Assembly: GCA_013399855.1 (NCBI GenBank)
Contig: VXAY01002056.1
Location: forward strand, 879,802 to 943,801
Direction: 5' to 3'
Origin: Oxyruncus cristatus
Taxonomy: Eukaryota > Chordata > Aves > Passeriformes > Cotingidae
DNA: 64,000 nt
Below, piece after piece: positions 11,842 through 26,170 of the stretch (position 1 is its first letter; each line of letters begins with the position of its first letter). The position numbers and the translations under genes are program-made. The notes under the pieces were generated by a model. It made no database searches. It was not told the origin of the DNA and worked only from the letters and a program-made list of their open reading frames with translations.

Positions 11842-12548
11842 ACTAAGAACTGTAGCATCCTTTGGACTAAAGGGAATCTCTGAGAAGCAATCATAGAGAC
11901 AGAAATCAATTTTTCATGGGGCAATTCACTGACATCCACAGACTTAGCTCAAATGGCAGAATGTTAATACACTCATTTGTGGTTTCTGTAGAGCTTGATG
12001 TGATTTTTAGAACAGCATGGAAAAATCATCTTCCTCTGACAGTGGGTGGACATTACTTCATGGCCATTTCCAAGGGCATGGCAAAAGGCACTCTGCTGCC
12101 CACCTGTCTATAAATAACTGCATATCATCAACCCAGGCATAAAATTGCATTTTATAGGTAGTCTTGGGAACATGCAACATAGGCAATTAGATTACATGTA
12201 GTCCTACAACAGTCCCAGTAAAAAGAATGAAATTACTTAGTAACTTGCTGTCCAGATGACTTTCGGGTGAATTATTTCTCTTGCACACACTGAGGGACTC
12301 AGAGTAGCCATAAATACAACATATGAATGAGTTGAATTCAACTTGGACAATGCAAATTTGTCTTTAAACAAGTAGACCTAGAGGCTTTACTTTTGTATAA
12401 TTAAATTTTTGGATTGTAGATCTTGGGTCCTTTTTGCAGCCGAGATGAAAGACCATCTTCCTTTAACATTGCTGAGATCAGTACTGTGGGATATGTCTGC
12501 CTGTTGATGTCCACTCAATGATTTTATGTGAATTCTACCTATTTCCAG

Positions 12549-12665
12549 CATAGAATCATAGAATAGAATCATTAAGTTTGGAAAAGACCTTCAAGATCGA
12601 GTCCAACCTTTGACCAAACACCACCTTACTACCAAGCCCAAAGCACAAAGTGCCATGGCCAGTTG
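12549..12665 (-). mobile_element. truncated CR1 LINE, 3' end
   Basis: On the plus strand the block begins AGAATCATAGAATAGAATCA and continues with a TTGGAAAAGACCTTCAAGAT segment, then GTCCAACC and an ACCAAACACCACC stretch. This is the reverse complement of the 3' end of avian CR1 elements, whose terminal microsatellite is ATTCTATGR repeats. The element therefore lies on the minus strand with its 3' terminus at the left. Only about 115 bases remain, with no reverse transcriptase. 5' truncation is normal for this family. Confidence 0.85.
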
Positions 12666-13065
12666 TTTCTTTGCTCTAAAAGTGTTTGTATGAGGGAAAT
12701 GAAGAAACCATAATTGCTTGTTCTGCTACTTCAAGAAAAAAAAAAACTAATCTGCTTCCTGAAGGAAAGGAGAAGTACCCAGATTTTCTGCTTTCATCAC
12801 TGCTCCCTGCCAAAGACCCCGAATAAAAAGTGAGAGTTCAGGACAGAGCTGCTGTGGGGAAACTTAACACTGAAATGCTTAAATTACTTTCATTGCATGA
12901 TGGACTCCCTTTACTCTTCTAATACTTGGTTTGTGAAAGTTGTGCAGACAAAAGGACCAGGAAAAACCAAGATTTTACAATGCATAATACAGTGGTGCTG
13001 CATTTAACTTGTGTAATGCTTATGGCTGCCAATCAATCTGAACAGGCTGTAATAGAAAAAGTACT

Positions 13066-13130
13066 CAGATAGTTCAGGTTGAAAGGCACCTCAGGAGGTT
13101 AAACAGTCAAAGCAGAACTCTGCCAAAGGT
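13066..13130 (-). mobile_element. older CR1 LINE fragment
   Basis: The plus strand reads TTCAGGTTGAAAGGCACCTC then AGGAGGTTAAACAGTC and CAAAGCAGA. This parallels the CR1 3' region AGGTTGGAAGGGACCTCAGGAGGTC...AGTCCAAC...CAAAGCAGG. It is more diverged than the copy at 12549 and lacks the terminal microsatellite. The orientation is the same, so both may be remnants of similar-age insertions or one broken element. Confidence 0.6.
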
Positions 13131-13569
13131 TTGTCTGTCATAAAGAGAATACAACACCTCTCAGCAGAGCACATTCTGTCTTGGTTTGTTATGCACCCGT
13201 AAAATACATAAATAAAAATTAAAGAATTAGAACAGAAATTGTAGGCAGGAGAGAATCAGATCCATTATCTGAAAGCAGTTTAGAGCCAAAGATGATAACC
13301 CAGCCATTACTATAACAACTGTTTCTACCAAGGCTTTTGTCATATTAAAATTACAATGTCTAGTGAATTTGAAAAGAATGCCAAGTAAAGCTTGAGTCAC
13401 GGGGGAGGCTGAATATTTCCCATTTTCAGACAAGCAGGTAGAAGTGGAGGCTCAGCATCTCACAGGGAGCCCTAAGAACCACAGAGGGATTGAAGCCTGA
13501 CAGGGGAACTGAGTGTTGATGTGAAGGGTGCTAGAGTAGGATTAGATCAGCAGCATGTGGTGTTAGACC

Positions 13570-13583
13570 TGAAGAGGGGGCAG
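13570..13583 (+). promoter_or_regulatory. weak CTCF-like motif
   Basis: The sequence TGAAGAGGGGGCAG matches the right-hand nine positions of the CTCF core (AGRKGGCRS) but only one of the five left-hand positions. It faces the much better minus-strand match at 27635. On its own it is a weak candidate. Confidence 0.2.
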
Positions 13584-16500
13584 CGCTGTGTGTTTTGGAA
13601 TGGGAGAATCCAAACCCTCTTTCTCTGTGCGTGGCTAAGTCCAGTTCATTACTGATAACAAAAGTGAATGAACAGATTTCAGATAGTAACGGGTTTGTTG
13701 TATAACACCACTCTCAGCTCTGTACCAACAGTTACAGTGAGCAGAAAGCTGAGTCACTGCAGAGGTTCGTTATGGGCAGCACAAGCCCAAGGGCAGATCA
13801 GTGGCTGCAGGTGTTATGATAAAAGAATCTGAAGAATGATAGAAAGCCGTCCCAAAGTCTGTGAACTGAAATGCTGCATGAGAACAGGGTGCTAAAGCAA
13901 GCATGCTATTTCCTTAGGTTAAAGAAGTAAGTTTCCCACCATTTGGAAGGACAATAAATTCTGATTGTACCCCATAACTGACAAGAAATTATGCCCAGCA
14001 AACACCAGTCTCATTAATGAGACCACATGTCTCTAAGCAGAGTTTTCAGAGCTTAGTTAAAGTCAACCAGGTGCCATGAAGCTATACGTGTACTGAGAAT
14101 TTAAAGAGAAGGATCTCAAGTGGTAACTGATGTCATTCTGGAGATAAAAATATCTTATGTGGGGTAAAACTGGGCCTGGCTGCTCATGCTTTTACTGAAG
14201 GACAGTAGTCTTTGTTGTAATGAGTTCTAGGAGTTTAAGAGGTCTAATAAGCAACGTTTAACACTGAAGGAGAGAAGGAGCCTGTGGTGTTGCTGACACC
14301 TCCTCACAGCATCATACAGTAGGGATGAGGACTAAGTCAAATATTCACAGTTGGGCCACAATTGCAACTAAATTTTGACATGAACTACTGGAGCTGTTAG
14401 GAGAGGAGATCCTTAGTTAAATAATTACATAACTTGTAAAACTTCTTTCAAGCTAGGGAGAAGTTTAAGAGGGAGAAATTAAAATAAATATAAGAAGCAC
14501 AAGGATATCTACAATTACGACTACAGAACATACAGTATCACACCGACCAATAGGCAAACCTGTTTTGGGATAACTGGCTCAGGCTCAGAAATGAACTTTT
14601 GTTCGAAGTGAGATGTTCTTGATATTGAAAAATATTGTATGAAAAGGCAACCTTACACAGAATTGACCAAAGCACATGTGGGTTGGATTTAAGCAGTCCA
14701 TTTGTTGTATCCCTCTAACATACTGTGATAAAAGTGAATCCTGAAATACCTTGCATTATGACTCACCTGATATTAAGATGTGTCAGTGTTCATAAACAAT
14801 GCTCTTCATCTTCTGTGTATGTGCATGTGTAAGAGGTGTAGGTGGAAGCTGAAGCTTTAGTTGTGATGACTCAGCCTTTATTCACTGTTTCTCTTATTTC
14901 TGATTTATGAAGAAGTGCTTTTCTATCCTGTGCACTTAGATGGGTGAAGTTCCAGGGCTCAGTGAGGAATGTAGGATATTCATTTCCTGAAACAATCCTG
15001 AGATTTTTATGTCTTGGATGTTTGACTGTTAGAAATTCAGCCTCCTGTCCCAGGCAGTGATCTGGATTTTTGACCCTAATTGCTTCACTCCCTTTCTCTG
15101 TAAACCACTCAAGTTAATGGAGAATTTTTACCTACACTCTTCTCTTGTTGGATTTTATATGCTATTGTTCAAATGCTTTTATAGTTAAAGATTTTAAAGA
15201 GAAATATGCCTCTTATGCCTTTCACATTCTCAAAGTAAGCATTCCCATTTTGTTATCTTGCCAGGCTATTTGAAAAGCCAGGGACCAATTAGAATACAAT
15301 TGAATTAGAATACCATGAGAATGCAAAAATTATAAGCAAAGAACAAATAGTTTTGACAGTGATTTAGGTCTTGTTTGGCAAAAAGGTGAAATAGTCTGTT
15401 CAACTTTGCAGCGTGGTGTTTTGCTTTTCATTTGTAATGAGAATTTGTACAGTAGTAAATTTTAGATTATACGAACTACAGAATCTATCAGATAATAGAA
15501 TCTCCTTGAATAAATTATGAAAAGAATGTCTGGTCTTGTAACAGGACTAAGTCAGGCAGAGTTCCCACTTGAGTTCTGTGTTGGTGCCCTGGGAGCCGCA
15601 CACACTCAGTGCAGCCGGCAGATGGAGGGCTGTACCAGCTGCTTGAAGTCGTTCTTGGCTGCCTGTCCCTGGCAGACACACCACTGACTGTTGGAAAGCT
15701 GTTGCAGTTCTGATGCTTCATATTTCTCTTTCAAAGCAAGAATATATTTTAAAAGGTGGACCCTATTATAATTATTTGAACTATCTCTTCTTCGCAATTA
15801 TGTATTGCTCCATTTGTGACTTTTAAACCTTTGTGGATGGTGATGGTGGTTAGAAACCAGGTGATCATTGCCAAGCCAGGACATAAATAATAAATATATG
15901 CGGGAGTCAGGGGGGAGGTTGACTGCGTTTCTTTTTAACATCATGAAAACTCGAAGGTCCACAATAGAAATATACCTGCCAGTCTCAATATATTGCAATG
16001 GTATGCTGATGATGAATTATGAGGTTGCAGGAGCAGTAGAAGTACAAAAATTTACACAGCAGTTGCACTTCTTCCGTAAGCGTTTACCGCAGATACTGTT
16101 CTGGAAGTTCTCATGAACCATGTTGCACCTGGTCAAAAGGATACAGTACTTGTTGATAGAGTAATCCCTCCATTTCAGGCATGTTCAACCTGAGGCTTTC
16201 TCTTATATCTTAATTTTGTTACCTGCTTGCTCCTTGTAAGGCTAAAGCAGCTTACGTACAAAACCGGGACAGCTTAAGCAGTTGCAGTAACAGAGAGGAC
16301 AGAGGCAGTTGTGCCAAGCGGTGTTGGTATGGTGTGCCCTTTTCTTTGCCAATTTCCACTGTGTCCTGATCCCTTGCACTTCAGGGAATAGGGGCACCAG
16401 CAACAGAAGCAAGCTGTTTGTGATCCCCCCCAAGTTTTCCCCTTGTCTCCTCCACAATGGGTCTGCTGGACCATCTCCCTCTGTTTCTTTTTAGCTGGTC

Positions 16501-19500
16501 AGCCAACACAGCATGACTTTCCCCTGGCTGCCTACCATCTGCCTGCAGACTCTCTTCTCCTTTTGTTTCTCTTTAAAAGCTCACTCCTGTGAGGCACTGA
16601 GGATCTGTCATGAAATCCTAAACATTCATGTTTCCTAGTGGTGTTTAGGAAAAATGATTGCTCAAAATAAGTTAAGAGAGCAGCATCTAGAGAGAAGGTA
16701 TCGTGCCTTGTAAAAAGGGCATGCCAGCAATGGTATCTCTGTTTGAGGCTTGTTTTTCACAGCCTTGTAATGATGTCCTAATGAATATTTATCATTATTT
16801 GTGAGACCCTATTTTCAGCAGTTGTGTATTATAGTAACAGCTGACAAAATGTTCATTTTGGTTTGTAAGGAAATTGTCTCTGTTTTAGCTGTTTATTATG
16901 ACAGGGATGTCACTCCCATACCATTGTGTCTGCCATTATAACACAGCTGGATTATGGGCAGGCTAGCAAGATTAAAGGCATATCTATCTTAGTGGTTTGT
17001 TTCTTGTCCAGATGAGGGTCTCTGAGTGGAAATGTTAACTCTTTACACTGTGCATTTGTCTTGTATGAGGGTTTTGGGGTTTTTTTGTAGCACGTGAGAA
17101 CTCTTTCAGAACTTCCCGCACTCTTTTTTGAAGTGACAGTCACCAAAACAAAACTCCTTGAGTAAGAAGCAATATGGAAGTGTTCACTGATAAAGTAAAT
17201 TGCATTGAATTTCACTCTTATCAACTTAAAGTCAGTCGGAGTAGACTATGTTGTGAGTATTGGCTCATGTGTCAGGTGCTGTACATCTTATCCTATATCT
17301 TTGCTACAACTGGACTGGTCAGTGCAGGGATGTCTGTAGTGGAGAGAATCAGCACTCATTCTGTACATACACAGTCCAAAGTTCTCTCTCTGTTATCTTA
17401 TACTCTTCATACTTCAGCTCCAGTGAACTTGCAGGGCCTAGAACATATTCCTCAGTTTTATACTTGTTAAAATTTAATTTGAATTAAATAAAAGCTTTAA
17501 ACTTCTTTTGCTCCTGACATTTTAAAGTAACTTTCTCTGTTTTCTTTCAGTCATATCTAGTTTTGGGTAAATCTCTCTTAGATCAAAGTAAGTGTCCACA
17601 GTGTGCATTCATTAGTAATAGATATTGTACTTTAAAGTCATACCTACTTTAAGCCTAATGCTGCATTGGCCTTGCTGCCACATTTTATATCATAGCTGAC
17701 ATAATAGTATAAAAGTATGTTTTTACCATTTGGAATTTGCTGACCATAGTGACTTGAGGCTTTACAACACATAAAACAAGGCCTGACTCCTCTGCCAAAG
17801 AGCTGGCAACCTAATTCGATGGCATATTGGCCAATTCTGCACTCAGTTTTCTGCAGGAAAAACACACAACCAAGCTTTTAAATGTAAATATGTGTTTCCT
17901 CCTGCAGTTAATCTTTTGGCCTGAATATAAGACAAAGCTTTATCAGGAAGTGAAATCTGAAATGGTGTCTCTTGCCTGATTTCTCATGATAACACATTGA
18001 GATGGTTGGTGTTTTGTTACCTGGTACCAGATTTGTTTTACAAAGCCCTGTTATTCGTTGGTTTTGGTGCCAGCCCAAAGTTCTGTTGGTGCCTGAGCTG
18101 AAATGAGCAACAATAGTTTGGCACAACCACTTAAAGTGTTTTCAAATTTCATTTAGAAACAGCAATGGCTATTCTGGTAAAGACAGCAGCAGGAGCTTCT
18201 GCTGGAGCTGCTCCTAAAATTGTTTGAAATATGATAGTAAGGAGGGAAGATCGTGAACTACTGTAGGTCCAAAAAGCAGCTAGTTAAGAGCCTCCTAGCC
18301 CTCTCCCTGGCTGCTGTTGCAGCTCAGAGCCAAAGAACAACTTGTAAACAACTTGACAATCTATGGGACAAGTAAAGATGTAGGACAGCAGTGGAAGTGA
18401 GGGATGAGTGGAGTGGTGGGACAGCTTTAACTGGAGTCTTAAGAGTGCTCCTGTCAAAAGACCTGATGAGGTGTGTCCCTCTGATGTAGCAAATCACTTG
18501 ACATGAGCAGCATGTGCTGTGCTCTGCCTGGCCTTCTGCAAGGATCCCTGTCACCCAGCAGATGACAAAAGCAGGGTGACCAACTACATCTGGCAGTAGG
18601 GATGAGGGCACTGTACCAGGGGTGTACAAGGAATAAACAGGATTGAGCTATAGCATGAGTAATGCAGCACAAAAAACTCACCGAGGGTGACTGGGAATGT
18701 GTGTGGTGGTGTAGTGGAGAGAAATGGATTGGGTTTGGAGCTAGAAAGAGGCTGAGGAAAGCAGGATGGAAAGTGGGTTCTCTACAGCATGGCACGTTTC
18801 ACGGTTTCAGTATAGAGTTTGTTGCTTTGTTTCAGTTCTAAAACATGGAAACACATTTGTATTTGTGACCTCCTCATTATTAGGCCATCACAGTAATCCA
18901 GAGACTGATTTCAATGCAGGCATATGTATGTTTTTGCCCATATGTTCTTTGTTTCGCTGCCTAAGTGAGTTGACACTGAAGGTAGGTATCTAAGCAATCC
19001 AAAGAAAGATGTTTTGGAAGAAAGTACCTTGATTTTCTTTCCTGCCTGAGTCCATTGACCTGATGGCACTAGTGATGCATTAGTAATAAACCCTGAACCT
19101 ATTTCATGGCACACAGCCTTGGGTTTCAGCTACCAGTGCAATTATTCTAGATCTCACCAGTGAAAACTTTTTGAAATCTTACACTGACATTTAGGAATCT
19201 GGTCAAAATATTTTGTCATAAGTTTTAGCATAGCCCATGTTACTCTGGAAACCTTTTAACACCTCTTTTTAACTGAAATATACATGAAAATGCTCATTAG
19301 GACAAAGACTTTAACCTTTAGCCAACAGGTTAAATAAACCAGTCTTTTGGGATTACTGTCTCCCTTCTCTCAAATAATGCTGCTGTTCTGAGAATGCTCA
19401 GTTTAGGCAAATCTTTACTACAAATTGACATCCAGCTCTAACTTAATGCTGTATGATGCATTAAACCATAAGGTGTTAATTTTGAAGCTTCAGACAAATT

Positions 19501-22500
19501 TGGGCTTAGCCTTAATTATATAAAATGAAGTTCATTTAGGTTTGAATGGAAAAGGAATCTGGGGGATTGATCCCATCTTTAGGGAATCTTTTTTGAGAAA
19601 AATGGGGCTGATTTTGCTGATGGAAAGTGTACTGTAGTTGGGTTTTTACTCTTAGAAAGAACCTGGAGTCATTTGGAGCTGCATTGTTCAAAAATTCCAA
19701 GCATTTAGCAGGGCAAAGTATCTCCTGTTTGTACTGTATAACACAGACATTAAGTAACTAAGTTTGTCATGCAGTGCATATTGCACTACATCTGGTTTCT
19801 TCTTACTCCCTCAACTTAGAAATAGATGTTCAGCTGTTCCCATAATGAGAGAGCTGTGCTGGCATTTTAATTTTTAAAAGGCACATTCTAGAATTCTTCA
19901 CTTAAAGCAGGGACATTCTTTCAAAATTATTGTCCATGTTCTGTTCCTGTAACAGTGTGTAGAAAGTGTTAATAATATAACAGCACACAAGAACAGATGT
20001 CCCATGGCAAAGTTGAGATAAAATTGGAAGAAATTAACACCCCGTTTGAAAATGTGCAGCAATGGAAACTTTGTTCAGCATATGGGGGCTAAAGCTTGGA
20101 TGCCTACATCCCCTCCCCTTCATTATTGAACAAAGAGGAAAATAGGAACAAAATAAAAATAGACATTGATAAAAAAAGCTCAACCAATGTGTCCATTTTT
20201 ATCTTGTAGAAGGATTTCATTTGCTGATCTGTTTTCTTTGCATAATTGCCAATGAATTGAGCTCACCTTTAATCTCTGAAGCACAACTCTTAATTGCATC
20301 AACACAATCTATAAAGGCCTGCAACACAAACCCAGTTCCAGAATGCTCTTACTTTGATCTATTTCTGAGCCATTATCTCATCAAATTTTTGTTTTATTGT
20401 TTGAACTCAACAAACTTGGAAAAGTAGGATGTTCAGATAAATGATTTCAGGTTTGACTTCTCCTTTTTCACTTAGGGAAGAAAATCAGCATGAAGTTGCA
20501 TAAAGCCCTCAGTATCCAGTTTCTGAAAATTGGGATGATGTGAATTTTATGGATAGTAGCTTTGTAAACTTGGAGGCTTTTGCCTTCCTCACAGTTCAGA
20601 AATGAATTTATGTATATATTTAATATCCAAATCTCTTCCTTATTTGATATTGAAGTCTTTAGTCAGCAATATCACAGGACAATGCTGAACAGAAGATGCC
20701 ACAATAAGCCATTTTTTTATGTGTAGATGGTGTAGATTTTTTCTGGCTTGTTGAGGATTTTTTTTTTTTTACACTATATATTTCTCTAAAGAGACAATAA
20801 GTCAATGGCCACTCACAGGTGAGGGCTGTCTTTGAAATGCAAGAAAACTTTCTCACACAAATTTTATTTCTTCATGTGAATAAACCAAATAGATAGTGCT
20901 AAATTATTCCCAGCTGAGCAATTATTTTTCTGCCCAGTATGGACTGAGAGTGGAATTATTATTTTTAGTTTCCTTATCAAAATGATTGTGAATATTAGTC
21001 CTTTCTAAGATATACAGAGCCAAGGAAGGGTGATTAATAAACATATTTACCTTTGCCATTCAGGATATCAGAATTTTGTACCTTGATTCACACTTTGTGG
21101 ACTGTCTAACTATGTGTTAGTTTGAGAAATAGGCATTTCTACTACGTTTGGGTGATGGGAAGGTTCTGTGGTTGCTGTATCAAGGTGACTGACCAGCAAA
21201 GCATTCTGGTTATTCAGAATAGAATATAAAGCATTTTCTCCCTCTTTTTCTTTTTTAGAATATATTTTAGATTTTGTTCTTTTAGCAAGGTTTGTTAGTC
21301 TTACCCTTCTGTCTCTCAAAAATTGATTTCTTTTATGAGAGCCAAGCATTAGCTGTTGTTCTTTCTCGTCCAGAAAAACAATAGATCAATTTAATCAATC
21401 AATTTAATTCTATGCCTCTGCTTCTCCATTTCTAATGAAACTTGATTATCAAAAGATGCAATACTCCTTTTATAGAATTTGCATTAATTAGACATTCTCC
21501 TGGATACAATCATTCTGAGCACTTAAGTGCTTTCAGTTTGATAATTCATTACAGTCAAGCAGAGACTGTGGACCTATGTCAGCATCATTTTGTTTGTCTT
21601 ACCTTGTCACAAAGAAGTTTCAAATTTTACCCTTTCAGCACTTTTGAACATCTGCCTGGAAAAAAACAATTTTTAGAAATTGTGACTTGTTGAGTTTTTT
21701 GGACTATCTGATCTTTTTTTGTCCAGGGACTCCCTGTGAAAACTCATCAACAGACAGAGTAGAACCAGGCAGTCAGAAGGGATGGGTTTTTTTCTGTGAC
21801 ATTATTTCAGTAGGACTCATAAGGGATGTTTTTAATAATTTTGATAAAATAACCTTTCACAACTTGCTGTGGTGACACAATGTCTGAGTGCCATCTGTCT
21901 TCAAGATCTGTACAATATGTGCTATATAATACCTAGTTTTAAGAACTACAGTGTCTGAAATGTCTAAGTAGCAGAAAGGAGAACTTTGATAAGAGGGGAA
22001 GGAGGAACACTCCACAAGATTTCCTGGTACTGCTGAAAGACAGCCATTGTCTGCTGGCTGATAGCTGACCTGAACAAAGCAAATTAGCACATTATGTCCC
22101 AGTTAGAGACCCTCAGGTTTCTGTCTCCCTGTTAAATAGGAAAAGATCCTGATTTCTGAGACTGTAGGTAGGGAAGATAGAGACTCACCCTTTTGTATAG
22201 AAAGGCAGGGACATTCTTAAAAGACTTTTTGATAGCAAAAAATGTAAGCTACTACTGATTGATTCTTCAGCTGTCCACTGAGATGGAACCAATACCGTTA
22301 GATCAAGATAGCATTTCTGTTTTGCTTTTTTATTATTGACAAGCTTGGTAAAGCTGCTAAAATTTTAGAATAAACCCATACTATTTCCACTGTTTTGACG
22401 TTGGGATGGCTTGTGAGGAGGGCCTGTGTGTCCTAGAGATCCAGAGAGCAATCCTCGACCGTGTTATAACTCTTAGTAAGGGCTGTGTTGGACAAGTCAG

Positions 22501-24537
22501 CAACCAGAGAGGAGATGAAAACTGAGCTGCTGGTTGTCAAAACTAACAGATGAGCAACAGGAGAGCAACCCCATTCCTGGAATGAACTCTGTAGTTATCT
22601 GGTCCTGCAAGAAGCATGGTAGTCACAGGGAAACCTTGTTCAGGCTTTATAAACAGCATTTGGCAGCGTAGCAAATGTCTGCAATCTGAGATGATGTTTT
22701 TCCACTCTTCCTTCACCCTGTCATTCATCACTCTTCTTATTTTTATAAAATATACAGAGCTTGAGCTAAAGTGTGCAAAAGTAAAATGTTCTTTGTGCCT
22801 TCAGTGTGCTGTGTGTGAAACCTCTGTTGTGACTTCCTTTTTTTTCTTTTTCCCCCACTGTTAATCTCAAGTAAATCTTGCCCTTTCACTCAGACCTTTA
22901 TGAGTAGGGTTTGATAATCGTGTGGATTTTTTTGTCATGACTGCCTAGAACTGCGATTTAGGATGAAAACACTGAACTTACCATAGCCAGCAATACTAGA
23001 CACTATGTACCAAAAGAGAAATGTAGATTCATCTAACATTCCATCCCTATTGCATGGAATCCATCCTTACAGGCTGGAAAGAGATCCTATTTTTCTTGTG
23101 CGCTTTGCCTGTGGTAAATATTGTCGTCTCATGTTACTTTTTTTTTTAAGTGAATGTGCCTTTTTTTTCCTTCAAAATCCATCTCAACAGACCACTCAAA
23201 AGATGTTCTACTGGTGGTTAGATTTATGGGTTTGAGTTTGTGCAGCTGGTTTTACAATAGTAAATCTTGCCTTGTCCATAGGCTAAGTTGAACTTCTGCT
23301 GCACAGGAATTAAAAACCCAAAACATTTGGAGTAAATGGGACTAGCAGTGTCTGTGTTACTCTTCAATTTCCACACGTGTCTGTGTATGTAGTGGTTAAA
23401 GCAATCCTTGCTTCCTCGTTTTGATATTCTACTAGGTTACATACAAAAGGTGCAATGCATCACACTTCTTTTAATAACTTGGCAGAATCATCAGTAGCAA
23501 CGGGAGGGCAATTATTTCTCTTCATTAAACTTCTCAGTGCTTATTTAAAGTAATCAAGAAACCCTGTGCTTTGTAGTCTTGCATAGTTAATGCATATCCA
23601 TTTCTGCATTTTCTTTAACACCAAAACCCAAAATTATACTGAAGGGTTAGAAAATACCTGTGGTCAGAGGGTAATTTCAGAAATGACTGTTAAGAGTTGT
23701 TAATTAAATCCTTAGTTTTCATTGATACATGTTTTAACTTTTAGCTGAGGTTCATATAGATGTCTGGCTCCTATAGGAGCCTCAGAAAATGCGTCACAGA
23801 ATGTAACCTGAAGTTAAATCTTCAAGAGTTGAAAAGGTTTACTTTTTTTTTTGTCGACTGAAAATGGATTTTAAGACTATCAGATATGAGTGCCTTTTTC
23901 TGTCCAAGAAAGTTCAGAATCTGAATACATTTTACATGCCCAAAACTGGATCGTGGTGCAAATATTTCAGAATTAAAATACTATGGAAAATAATAATGGC
24001 AGTGCTTTGCAGATGAGGTAAACTGTACAGTATCTCATACAACTGGCCAAAGGAAGACTCTATCTAGGATTTACATTGTACATAGGTACTGCTACTTATT
24101 GCTAATCAATTAGAAGAACATGGTGTCTTTGATATTAATTTTAAAACACGTTCAGAATTAATTTTCCCTTGCTCTCAGGAGCAATTGTTGCACTTAAACT
24201 TTTAAATCCCACTGATTTTACCTGACATTTCATTAGACTTGCTCAGAATGCTGAAATGAACCCCTGTAAACCACACACTGCAAGTTCTAAAAAGGCTTGG
24301 TGAATAAATGTCACACTTGAGTTTATTTTTTAACTTTTCAAACTGTGAACCAATATATAAATAGTCACTGGATTCGCAAAGACTCCACTGCAGTAATATT
24401 CATTAAGGCTTTTTACTCTGATCCAATTCCAGTTTGTGGTATTTTGTTTGAAAGACTGTGGTGTCACAGAAACCCTATGCTAATTAATCAGCCTCTTCAG
24501 AAGCTGAATAGTGAAGCAACATTTTGGATTGGATTGT

Positions 24538-24570
24538 TCTGTTCCTGCTCTGTTCCTGTGCTCTGTTCTT
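24538..24570 (+). repeat. short imperfect tandem repeat (TCTGTTCCTG-like units)
   Basis: Three imperfect units of 11-13 bases, TCTGTTCCTGC / TCTGTTCCTGTGC / TCTGTTCTTTG, follow each other. Simple sequence without coding evidence. Confidence 0.6.
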
Positions 24571-25599
24571 TGGAGAACTCCTTAAATTCTCAGAGAAGAT
24601 TTGGGAATTTAATCATTTAATACTAAAAAATTAATATGGAAACAGATTCATGTTAGCAGACTTAAACAGAAAGTTTCATAAATATTGAAATTTAAGTAGG
24701 TCCAATATCATCCTCAAACCTGTTCCAAAATTGATGATCCATAACTTGACAACTTTAAAAAACATGACAAAATTATGCTTTCTATAGTTTCTAAAGTTTG
24801 GAGAGCATTCCTTCACACCAGTATTGCATACTGCATCATTGCCCCCTCTTTCAGAAAATATGGTGGTTTATGGGTTTGTATGGTGGTGGTTTTTGTTTTC
24901 GGGTTTGTTTTTTTTAACAATTTTTTACAGTTATGTGTACTCAGACTCTACTGTCAGCAGTATTAGCTACATTGCATGTTTCAGAGCCTTGGGCTTCTGA
25001 AACTCCAGCTCTTCCAGGGTTTTTTGAGCACAGTATCCAAAGAACACAGTGAGAGCCCATGAGAGAATGCTCACTAGGGAGTGTAACTTTTTTGTGTGGT
25101 CTGCAAAAACTTCCTCATTCCATGAATGGCAAACCTCACTATCTCCTGGCAATGGTTTGTATAAGCATGCTGTAGGAAGACCTTTTAACCCTGTAAGATG
25201 AAGTTCTCCAAAACAATTTATCCTTTGAGTCATATTACAGTTTCCATGGCACTTTGAGAAATGGTTAGTGAGAAAAGATTCAAATTTAAGAGAATTTCCA
25301 CACACTTCTGTGTTTGCCAGGTGACGTTCTATTATGACAAAGAGCTATAGTGTGTAGCTGGAACTGAAAATAGGGAGCTGTCATTCCTTGATATAATTTT
25401 AAGTAACTGTTAAAAAAAACAGCCAACCAGACTTTGAGATTCTTGCACTTGTTATTTTAAATGGGATATTTACCCTCAAGAAAGAGAAACGCATAATATA
25501 GGATCAGTAACTTACTGGTAACTGGTTAATAACAATAAGCAAGCAATAATAAACCACAACTGGCACATGTTAACAGTCTGTTATAGATCCCTTTTGAAG

Positions 25600-26170
25600 T
25601 GTTCTTCTCATATTTTGGTTGTGTGTAGGGTCCCAGTGTTGATGGCTGTTCTTTCTTAGGTGGAGTGTCACAACAAGACCTCCTGTCCCCAGCTCTGGCC
25701 AGGAAGTGTTATTCCTGGTGGTGCTGTCACCTTCTTCCCCCGTAGGTTCCCCGTAGGCACTTGTGCACTTTGGCAATAACAACTGGCTCAACTTCTCATT
25801 TTTTTCTTTAGTCTGCAACTTTCTGCTGTCCCTGAGTTTTACTCTGGGTTGGAACCAAAGCATTGTCACTCACATAGTTCCTGCTCATAGTTCAACCCCT
25901 TGGTTGAACTTTGGATCATATGATTTTTATGTTGTGTTAGAGGAATATTTGCTGTATCTTGTTTCCTCACACGAAGGGTACATCCTCATAGATGCAGACT
26001 CTGAAATATGTCCTGGCATCTAAGCAAAGGCATTTAACCTGGACTATGGCCCCAGTGTCTCGGGGTTTTGATCAAAGGTTGTCTGAGTGAAGGGGCCCAC
26101 AAACCCTAAGTTCCAGAGCTATATAGTTGCTGGATTTTTACTGTAACCTCTCCCTGGGGCAGGGGTTTAG
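25600..26170. repeat. possible degenerate interspersed repeat, unclassified
   Basis: This stretch is richer in GC and C-runs than its surroundings. It includes a segment near 25660-25740 (GTGTCACAACAAGACCTCCT, then CAGCTCTGGCCAGGAAGTG) that recalls avian retroviral LTR-type sequence. I cannot name a family, and no terminal repeats or target duplications are evident. The 99-codon minus-strand frame at 25570-25869 has no recognisable domain. Confidence 0.2.

Noticed and set aside
25570..25869. 99-codon minus-strand frame
   Set aside because: No recognised domain. The block looks more like a degraded interspersed repeat than a gene.
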